64,000 bases of DNA from Flectonema sp. DT1601 (Eukaryota; Euglenozoa; Diplonemea; Diplonemida; Diplonemidae): NCBI GenBank assembly GCA_964019425.1, contig OZ025818.1, positions 806,001-870,000 on the forward strand. The letters are read 5' to 3'. Below the pieces are notes generated by a model. That model searched no databases, was not told the DNA's origin, and saw only the letters and a program-made list of their open reading frames with translations. Position numbers and translations under genes: made by a program. Positions 56,442 to 64,000 of the stretch are shown piece after piece (the first letter of the stretch is position 1; each line of letters starts with the position of its first letter).

Positions 56442-57882
56442 GGGAAAACCCCTAATTCCACAAAAATAGTTTGCGAAATCGCCAACTCATCACAAAAATT
56501 TTAACCGCTCGAAACAACCCAACATGACGGGAAAAATTTCAGAGATAAGGATAGCCAGGTTCAGAACGGGCTCTCACCCCCTGCTCAGGGTAAATGAACT
56601 ACCGATAAAGTGCCCCTTCTGCAAAAGAACAGACTCTTCTGCCAGACATCTAATATTTGATTGCGAGGATGGTGACGTGGTCCGCATTAGAGAAGGAACA
56701 ATAAGATCAAACATTCAGGAAGCGAGAATCTCCGAGACCAAACTAAATCTTTCAATAATGTTTGCGACGAGAAATCTTCACGCCCTAGCCGGCTACTTAT
56801 GGCATTTGGAACAACGAACAGGCTTATCAAACTGTTAACTGATTGGTAGTTGCTAATTCATTAGTATCATTCTCCCTTATCACACTCCTTAACCATCTCC
56901 TAATTTCTCTGAGGACATCCGCAGAGCTTCATGGCTCGTAGGTAACCCAGTGGTCTTTGGCCACCGTCCCTGTACTGATCCTTCGCTTTATATTAACTGT
57001 GTCTTGAGATTCCTATCCGGGGAAGTCCTCCAACGGACTCAGGACAGTTGCGCTTGTTTTTACTTATATACTTTATCAAAAAATAAGAAGGGCAAGAATG
57101 CTCAGAATGAAGAAAAATAAAGTGGAAAGACAGGGGGGATGTGACTAAATAAATAAATAATAAAATTTCAGAATTTTCGGAGCTCCGGTGGTTTATTGGT
57201 TATGACCGCCGAATCATGACCCGGAGGTCTCGGGTTCGAACCCCGTGACATCCTTTTTTTCTCTTTTTCGTAAAGACGGAAAATGTGACCAAAACATAGT
57301 CAAAGGGCGGATTGATCACCCACTGGTCGAGATGAGACATATTCCCGTTGCAATAAATCACCAAGACCCCTCCCGTGTGATCGATCACTTTAAAATGTTA
57401 CTGTGCAGTTCACCAGTGAGACTAAGACCTCCAACCAAAATTCACCAGACTTCAAGCAGCATTCCAAATTAGGTAATTTTTGTCAGACACATTCGAACCA
57501 TCGAGAACAGAAATTCTCACGTTAGTAAAAGCTTGACCTTTAGAAATGTGGCTTAACGATCCTCATCATCGATTTAGGTTCGTGACTTAGAAGCCTTCGT
57601 CAATGTGGCCCTCCTCCCAGCCAAACTCCCCACCGTCATCAGTCATCAGTTGCACATTTGTTTTTTCAGGTTGGACTTTGTACGGAACAGGCGGGCTTGC
57701 GTCCCGCCAAGAATTTGGCGGACGCAAGCCACCCTTGCACTCTTCCCAGCTTGGTAGGCTAAAAAACAAAAAACCCGCCGCAAGCCAAATTTTTGGGTCA
57801 AGTTCGAGTCCTGGTGGACAACTTTTTTTTGTAGGGAGTTGGCGATTTCGCAAACTATTTTTGTTGAATTAGAGGTTTTCCC
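56442..57882 (+). mobile_element. R3 copy 3: non-autonomous Mutator-like element interrupted by a LINE
   Basis: Ends GGGAAAACCCCTAATTCCAC and its inverse, flanked by a 9-bp direct repeat ATATATTTT on both sides. That settles the 9-bp target duplication expected of Mutator-like transposition. Carries the tRNA-like units. Interrupted at 56544-57161 by a LINE fragment, and lacks about 350 bp of the middle found in copy 2 (the junction near 57635 skips to TCATCAGTTGCACATTTG). Confidence 0.85.
56544..57161 (+). mobile_element. 5'-truncated LINE (I/ingi-like) inserted in R3
   Basis: A 618-bp insert flanked by an 11-bp duplication AAAATTTCAGA (56533-56543 and 57162-57172) and ending in a (TAAA)n tail. 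It encodes the end of a LINE protein: IRIARFRTGSHPLLRVN, then a zinc motif CPFC-x8-H-x4-C (CPFCKRTDSSARHLIFDC), and a stop at 56836-56838. This C-terminal motif is usual in I, ingi and R1-type LINEs. The remaining 320 bp are the 3'UTR. A short, clean, recent insertion. Confidence 0.8.
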
Positions 57883-58147
57883 ATATATTTTTTTAAAAAC
57901 TTTTTTCGACCTTGTTAGATTCCCCCCCTAACTAAATAACTAACAAGCTGATTTCTAACTCACTTCTAACAAATTTCATCACCACAAAAACCTTTCGGTC
58001 AGCAGCAGCTTCTCTGTAGAACTTGTGAATGGTTTTCACCATCGTGCCTTCCAGAATACATTGGCATGTGTGTAGCTCAGACAAGCCTGCTAACTACTGC
58101 ACGAATCCGTAAAGAGATTTGTCCTCGATGGTTCTGATGGTGCTACT

Positions 58148-58178
58148 TATTCACAAGCGATTTCATCGCTTGTGAATA
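58148..58178. other. Perfect 14-bp inverted repeat with 3-nt loop
   Basis: TATTCACAAGCGAT, loop TTC, ATCGCTTGTGAATA. Unusually long and exact for intergenic DNA here; could be an RNA hairpin, terminator or protein-binding site. Confidence 0.75.
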
Positions 58179-58727
58179 GATCAAGATGGAACGCAAAAAA
58201 AAAAAAAAAAAAAAAAAAGTCAAAGGCTCCCCCCCCAACCAGAAGATAAAAGATAACGTTTCGAACATTTTGGGTATTCCTTCGACACCTCGTTCTTCAT
58301 GATTTTGAAGATGTATCAGATTATGCATCAGATCTTGATAATTAATCATCTTATACTTTCTACATTTATTGTAGAAGAGTGCTCCAACTAGTAGTGCGCT
58401 ACGAACTAGTGACAACAATAAGAATGTTTTTCTTAGCTACATCCTAGTCTCTTGAGTGAGCTTTCTTGCATATTGTACCGGTTGTTTGGGTTTTTTTTTC
58501 TTTTTTTTTTCAATTTCCTTTCTCACTTTGTTACTGTGTGATGGTTTTGTTCGAAATATATCCCTACCCTCCATACAGAATGGAACATGAATTTACTCTT
58601 TTTTATTTTCTTTATTTTTTTTTCCCTGAAGAAGGTCGATCGCACTCGTCGTTTTCCTCCCCATTGTTGTTCCTTTAAGCTTAAGAATACAGTACCCTTC
58701 GATCTTTTTTAATTTCCAACTTGTTAG

Positions 58728-58870
58728 TTTCTGGGTATCGTAGAAAGTAGACGACTGGAAATGAATCTTTCCCAGCCGAAGCTATAAAAACACAATCTCC
58801 GTGGTTGGGTCCTCTACTTGTGTGGGTTACTCAGACCAGAACCCTCGTGGTCATCAGCACACTAGTGATG
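58728..58870 (+). ncRNA. Conserved spacer element copy 3 (candidate structured RNA)
   Basis: Contains the ACTGGAAATGAATCTTTCCCAG hairpin (written as CTGGAAA ... TTTCCCAG), AGCTATAAAAACACAATCTC, GGTTGGGTCCTCTACTTGTG and CCCTCGTGGTCATCAGCAC in the same order as copies 4 and 5. Confidence 0.4.
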
Positions 58871-59014
58871 ACAAACATTCAGAGTAGTTCTACTTTCAGT
58901 AGCCTACCTTCCCATGCACATTGCTAACACCTGTCTCACAGGCGGTGGTTTTGTCTAACTGAATAGTTGTTGGCTCTTTGTAAATTGTGGTAACCAGCTG
59001 AGTACAGTAAAGTT

Positions 59015-59049
<35 letters not shown>

Positions 59050-59412
59050 CCCCTTTTTCCTTGGAACCGTGTTCGGCATTTTAATAAGGCGTGTATTTTA
59101 TATTATTTGTAAAAATAATTATTCCTGCGAGAGAATCTACGAGTTTTTTTTCAAGAAAGTCTTCAATTTGACGAGAGTTTTTTTTTTTTTTTTTTTTGTA
59201 ACGACGTTTGTCGGAAGAAGAAACTATTCAGATTGAAAGCCGTTATTTCTTATTGTCATATGATTTATTTTTCCCCGGTCAACGAAATACAAGGCTGATC
59301 TGAATTGCTTTTTTTTTTCCCCCCTCAACGAGAACAATCCTCGATCCTTCATTTTTTTCTCCTTCCCCCCACTCCCAGATCATTTCTCTTTTATTTTCTT
59401 TTCTTGTTTACA

Positions 59413-59550
59413 ACCTGTTAGCCTCTGGGCAAGGTGGAGGCTGGAAGTCGATCACTTCCAACCAATACTATGAAACTACAATCTTCGCGATTGGGTCCTT
59501 ACTGATGCGGGCTACCCAGACCCCTCGTAGTCATCAGTTTGTATTTTGCT
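59413..59550 (+). ncRNA. Conserved spacer element copy 4 (candidate structured RNA)
   Basis: Contains GTTAGCCTCTGGGCAAGGTG, the CTGGAAGT-CGATC-ACTTCCAA hairpin, ATACTATGAAACTACAATCT, GATTGGGTCCTTACTGATGC and CCCCTCGTAGTCATCAGT. Nearly identical to copy 5. Confidence 0.45.
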
Positions 59551-60838
59551 AACTAAACTAAACTTCTTTGATCGAAGTAAATATATATTTTTTTTTGTTT
59601 CCTTACCACAGGAATTTACTTTGCTTAGAAGCAATCTTGCGAAGAAAAAATCCAAAGATTTTTTTTATTTTATTTTATTCTTTTCCTAGCAGTTTTTCTC
59701 CTTATCTTATCTAGCCCAAATTTACGAGAATATTTCCTCACGAGAATTATTACTTTCCAGTGCGTGTGAATGTGACTTCCATTTATTTACTGAGAGTAGG
59801 AGTGTGGGGTACAAAGCTGTCGATAAGGTGCTTTTTTTCAAATTTTGGTAAATATAACCTTTCTGGGGGTGTACCCAGGACTCTGATTCCGGGGGCCCGA
59901 AAAAAACTTGGTTTTTTTTGGCTGATTTGGTGAAAGGAATGAAAGTGTGGACCGTAGTCCAGTATTGACTTCGTGAAGCAGCAGCTTCCTCCTCATCCTC
60001 TCAGTCACATCGCTGCAGCATGATACTTCTTCAAGTGCCTGTTGTCGTTGTCGTCCAGCCTCCCTTGTTAATAATCTTTAGTAGTTTGACGGAACTAATG
60101 ACTTGAGGGTTGCTCAGCTGATGTCATAAAACATATTCTAGAGACACACAGCCTTCTGAATGATGTCATTTCACTATACCGCTAACCCTTGCAAGAACAA
60201 GCACAGCAGGAGGTGCTACAAGGCTGCCCCCCCTCAGGTCCGCACTTTTATGATATTTTTCAAAGACTTGTTTTAAAGTGCCGAAGAACTGTTTCTTTGG
60301 ATCACAATCCTCATTCTTTGGAGAAAATGGTGCAGTCTTCATAGGTTGGCTGCCCAAAGACATTGTTGTCCGAAAAAAATCCAAAAAGATTGCCCAAAAT
60401 CTCTGTAAAATCGACGCATGTACCCTTGAGGGAAGAAGAAGAAACAAATAAAAAAGGAAAAATAAAACATGACCTGTCTGGGATTGTCCTTTTTAAAGAC
60501 TTTGCTGATGATAACAAAAAAATATTTTTTTCCCCGCAGGAAAATTAGCAAGAAACAAAAAAAAAAATGACGTGAGACGATGTTGCGAGAGGGAGTGAGG
60601 GCTCACAGTGAATACCTACCGTTACAGTGTGTGTATCTTATACTTACATTACTTTTATGTTTAAACAGCTTACCCACCGCGGAGGGGGGCTCGCAATGGG
60701 TTGGACGGGTTGAACAAGAGATCCTTACTATTTATTTATATTATTTCGTGTGATTACTGGCCAGGAATCCCGAGTTTGCATATTGTTTTTGTTAAAGTTA
60801 GGAGATCTAACCAAAAAAAAAAAAATAAAAAAAAAAAA

Positions 60839-61726
60839 ATGTGCACCCTTTCCCCAGTTATTGCCGCTCCGAGTGTGTCGCCTTCGGAAATCTTTAAAAA
60901 GGATAAAATAGAAGAAGAGAGACCCTCATACACTTTCCCATCAATGCAACTTAGAAGTAACGAAGAACAATATAGAAAAGAATCAAGTTTATGTGCCGGA
61001 ACATTTCTATCGTGCAGAGACTATCCCGAAGCAGAACGTGCAAGGGAAGTTGTAAAGAGGTTTTTTGCAGCGTTTTTACACGGAATGCACGAGGGTACGA
61101 TCCCTGAAGTTTTTAGTGAGTGGTTGACAGAAGACATTGAATGGATGTCGTGTAAGTTTGAACCTAATTTGTACTCCATTGGAATTGAGAAGTGTATCAT
61201 TGGATATAATCAGGCGCTTCATCACTTCTTAGGAGGTCCTAACTCCACAGTCATATTTACGATTCATAACATTGAGATGTTGTCAAAAGATAGAACAAAA
61301 ATAACATTTATGTCAGATGTGAATTCCTCAACACCGGTTTTACCGATGATGAAAGATTTCTATGCTCGGGTTCGAGGTAATCAACTCAGTGAAATATTAA
61401 TGATGCCTATTGGAGAGACTTTGTCACCGTTTAAAAAAGAAAGTCCAGTTTTGGTAGCTCCAGTTGCGAAATTTGAGCTTCCCCCACCTTCAATTTCACG
61501 TCCTTGTAAACACAACGACTGGGACAGTGTTAGAATCAAGAATCAAATAGTTCTTCTTCGCTGTCGGATTTGTACTTCTCAGTGGAAAATTAAAGTGGCT
61601 CAAATTAAAAGGTGCAATCACTTTCCAGAAGGTGTCTGTACAAGAACAAAGTGTCCTTTTCTCCATATCCATGTAAGGAAACAAACACGCGCTGAATTAG
61701 AAAAAAAACTTGCAGATTCATTGTAG
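60839..61726 (+). CDS. NTF2/SnoaL-like domain with Cys/His module and CCCH finger, paralogue C
   Basis: 295 aa starting MCTLSPVIAAP. An in-frame Met 46 codons upstream is rejected because the extension ends in a Lys run encoded by A tracts. Layout matches A and B: helix AREVVKRFFAAFLHGMHEG, EWLTEDIEW-type motif, GIEKCIIGYNQALHHFLGGP, FTIHNIEMLSKDRTKIT, FYARVRGNQLSEILM. Then SRPCKHNDWDSVRIKNQIVL, LRCRICTSQWKIKV, the CCCH finger KRCNHFPEGVCTRTKCPFLH, and RKQTRAELEKKL at the end. It has a longer, Ser/Glu-rich N-terminus than A and B. Three tandem same-strand copies show local gene duplication. Confidence 0.8.
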   Translation: MCTLSPVIAAPSVSPSEIFKKDKIEEERPSYTFPSMQLRSNEEQYRKESSLCAGTFLSCRDYPEAERAREVVKRFFAAFLHGMHEGTIPEVFSEWLTEDIEWMSCKFEPNLYSIGIEKCIIGYNQALHHFLGGPNSTVIFTIHNIEMLSKDRTKITFMSDVNSSTPVLPMMKDFYARVRGNQLSEILMMPIGETLSPFKKESPVLVAPVAKFELPPPSISRPCKHNDWDSVRIKNQIVLLRCRICTSQWKIKVAQIKRCNHFPEGVCTRTKCPFLHIHVRKQTRAELEKKLADSL

Positions 61727-62139
61727 GAAAATGAGTGAGTTTTTTTTTTTTTTGTGTTTATTGTTTTAATATTTTGTATAAGGTTGGCGGTTTTCGGAAA
61801 CTTTTGTGTTCGGATTAGGGGGTTTTCCCTTGTTTTTTTATCTTAAAAAAAAACAAAAGCACAATATACGATTGTGGGGGGGGGGGGGCTAAGTGCGTTA
61901 TGTTTCCTCTCTTTTCTTGTTAACAGCTATATTGGATTATTCCACATACATTCAAAAGTACCATTTTCCTATGCTTTTTTGTTTTTTTTTAAACACGTTG
62001 TATGTGTAAACCAGTTCAGACGAAATGTCTTTTTTTCCTTTTTTTTTTTTTTCCCCCCTTTTCTTTTTTTTTTTCTTCCCCTAGCTGACGTCGTGCTGAC
62101 TCTTGTCTTCGCAAGCTTGAAGGGAGGTATGAGTAGGGG

Positions 62140-62171
<32 letters not shown>

Positions 62172-62679
62172 AATTTAAAAAAAAAAAAAAAAAAAAAGAA
62201 TATACGTTCCTCGCAATTGGGATCATTATGAATTCAGAGTACATATCTCCTGTTTTTTTTTTTTAAATTAATTGTGTCACATAAAATACACACACACACG
62301 AGACTTGGAGAACACCACCTGATTTCGATGTGGACTCATTCTCGTGTTTGGTAATATTTTGAGACAAGTGAATATCTTACTACTGGTCTTTTTTGTTTTT
62401 GTTATTTTTTGTTTTGTTTTGGTTCTTGTGGTTCGAAGAGAATGGTCAGTCTAACTTCGAAGTCCTGTTTGCAGGTCAAATTCTGTCTGAAGAAATGGTG
62501 CATGATCCATTTTTTTTATATTCTTGTTTCCCTTTTTTTTTTTTTTTTTCTTTTATCCCTGCTCTTGCTGTTAACTATCACACACAGCGCGAGCTTGTAA
62601 GGCGCGACCACTGCGCTGCTGCGAGACGAGTCCAGCGTTTAGGAGAGCCCTGATGGTCTTAGTTTTACTGCTTGCTTTG

Positions 62680-62715
<36 letters not shown>

Positions 62716-64000
62716 TTCTTCAGCTGAATAATCCAGCAATTCAATGGTCCGGCGCAGTTATGACCCTTAAACTGACTGTCATCTTACCTGATCCTTTTGG
62801 TTTTCATTTCTTGCTGAGTGATATGGCTATGTGCTGCCCAAATCTTTTGTGGTACATTTCTAAAGCTTTTCGGTAAGCCCACAGTACACTTATAATGCTT
62901 TGGACAACTGGGGGTGAACGATCCTCGGTACTGTTCCGGGGGTTTCTATTTTCTTTCGTGGAGTGTGGGCATATGGCACATGTAGTCGTATTATAAAGAA
63001 TGATGTATATGAAAGAAAGAAGATTTTTTATTTTTTTCACCTTCCCCCCACTCCCAGATCATTTCTCTTTTATTTTCTTTAGTTGTTTACAACCTGTTAG
63101 CCTCTGGGCAAGGTGGAAGCTGGAAGTCGATCACTTCCAGCCAATACTATGAAACTACAATCTTCGCGATTGGGTCCTTACTGATGCGGGCTACCCAGAC
63201 CCCTCGTAGTCATCAGTTCTGTATTTTGATAACTAACTAACTAACTAGCAATTCAAACAGCGACGGACAATAAAAAATAAACGGCTGTGAATTGGGTTCT
63301 CTTCTGCTGCAAGCTCCTTAACAGACTTAAAGTTAGGCAAATTATTTATTGTAATGTATCAGATCAAATTGGTCCCTTTTTTTTTTTTTTTTTTTTTAAA
63401 TTATTTATTTTTAACAACATTCTTTGTTGTTAATCAAGCGATGCCTTTTTCTTTTTTTTTTTTTTCCCGACTCGCTAAACAAATTGTGCACAACTCACGT
63501 GATAACATGGTTAATACAACAACAGCAACACTACCACTGAAATATTGGTTGTTGTCGCAAGTCATCCCTAGGTAGATGGGGAAAAAAAAATAAAAAAAAA
63601 TTATTTTTTGTTTGAAGCATTTTTTCATTTGAGTTTGGCTTCTTCCACAGCTTTCTTCACTGCTCTGCGGGTTTTTTTTTTACAAAAAAACACTGATTAA
63701 TCTTAGTTTTCAGGTGTTTTTCGTTTTCTAAATTTTAGTACCCAAATAGTGCTTTTGTTCTCTCTTCTTTCAGAAATTCCTGCCATTCATCATTTTTGAT
63801 GAATATTTGTTAAACTGTTTTTGAGTAGTCAGATTTCTTTTTTTTTTTATTGGTTCGTTGTGTTGATCTCATCAGCTTGTTTGCTTCGTCTTGAAGCTTG
63901 TTTGCTTCATGCTGCAACCATTCAAAAAAAAAAAAAAAAAGAATTTTCGACTTCACTTTCGGAGGTTAGAATGAACCCTTGCTCTCTCTCTTGATGTTTT
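61727..64000. other. Terminal spacer
   Basis: No confident gene. It contains a diverged single R3 terminal repeat near 61782-61830 (GGATTAGGGGGTTTTCCC), long T and A tracts, and spacer-element copy 5 at 63045-63225. Confidence 0.5.
63045..63225 (+). ncRNA. Conserved spacer element copy 5 (candidate structured RNA)
   Basis: About 180 bp almost identical to 59370-59550, from CCCCCCACTCCCAGATCATT to CCCCTCGTAGTCATCAGT. It has a perfect hairpin CTGGAAGT-CGATC-ACTTCCAG at about 63120. Confidence 0.45.

Larger units (their letters stand above)
57883..60838. other. Spacer before paralogue C
   Basis: No gene recognised. It holds a perfect 14-bp hairpin at 58148-58178, spacer-element copies at 58728-58870 and 59413-59550, and many T tracts. 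Short ORFs at 60166-60551 on the minus strand overlap one another and show no domain. Confidence 0.5.

Noticed and set aside
60166-60551. Overlapping minus-strand ORFs of 68-93 aa
   Set aside because: Three short frames over the same DNA, against the cluster direction, with no domain.
62393-62653. 86-aa plus-strand ORF
   Set aside because: Phe/Leu-rich from T tracts and without a recognised motif.

Overview
Type of genome. This is a nuclear window from a microbial eukaryote with compact genes, GT-AG spliceosomal introns (donor usually GTATGT), very many long homopolymer A/T tracts, and genes grouped by strand. Seven complete genes and one partial gene in the first 15 kb all read leftward (-). 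The five clear genes from 44.9 kb onward all read rightward (+). This directional-cluster layout, T-rich-then-AG sequence just 5' of several start codons, a divergent bromodomain protein and ingi/I-like LINE and DIRS-like remnants are compatible with a euglenozoan (for example a diplonemid). That identification is inference; no rRNA or other decisive marker is present.

Left cluster, minus strand, 1-14.9 kb (listed by increasing coordinate; transcription runs right to left). A type I membrane protein cut by the window edge (1-982); a seven-exon Bfr1-like coiled-coil protein (1679-4437); a single-pass membrane protein with a PDZ domain (4627-5770); an FSP1/AIFM2-type FAD oxidoreductase with a 21-nt micro-exon (6335-8178); an F-box/WD40 protein (8236-9727); an unrecognised beta-sandwich-like plus coiled-coil protein (11009-12321); a small twin-CX3C protein (12868-13206); and a SAM-CCCH RNA-binding candidate (14000-14896). 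Exon joins were worked out by hand and keep frame. Most internal introns have an A tract, not a pyrimidine tract, directly before the 3' AG.

Middle, 15-44.8 kb: a repeat island between the two divergent gene clusters. A decayed LINE fragment (about 16.1-16.7 kb) meets a 26.4-kb block bounded by about 150-bp inverted repeats (16716-16878 and 43008-43155). An OTU-protease gene fragment follows directly after the right inverted repeat. Inside are nested families. R1 (about 1.36-kb unit) and R2 (constant head plus a tandem tail rich in small hairpins) both insert without visible target duplication. A degenerate DIRS-like RT-RNase H remnant lies between R1 copies. An 11.7-kb Mutator-like element (25035-36779) carries a transposase with SWIM and CCHC fingers, split by R1 and R2 insertions. 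There is also a 280-bp MITE, a 1.16-kb non-autonomous MULE (R3) carrying two tRNA-like sequences, and a pure (AGAAC)n array of about 1 kb.

Right cluster, plus strand, 44.9-61.7 kb. A bromodomain protein, a 71-aa Gly/Gln-rich protein, and three paralogues (46.7, 53.1 and 60.8 kb) that combine an NTF2/SnoaL-like domain, a conserved CxxC...CxxC zinc module and a C-terminal CCCH finger. Their 5-7 kb spacers hold diverged copies of a short, hairpin-forming conserved element, tandem duplications, two more R3 copies (one with a 5'-truncated LINE inside) and nothing else clearly coding. The least described content is the NTF2-zinc paralogue array with its structured spacer element, the tRNA-bearing R3 MULE, the R2 hairpin arrays and the A-tract introns.
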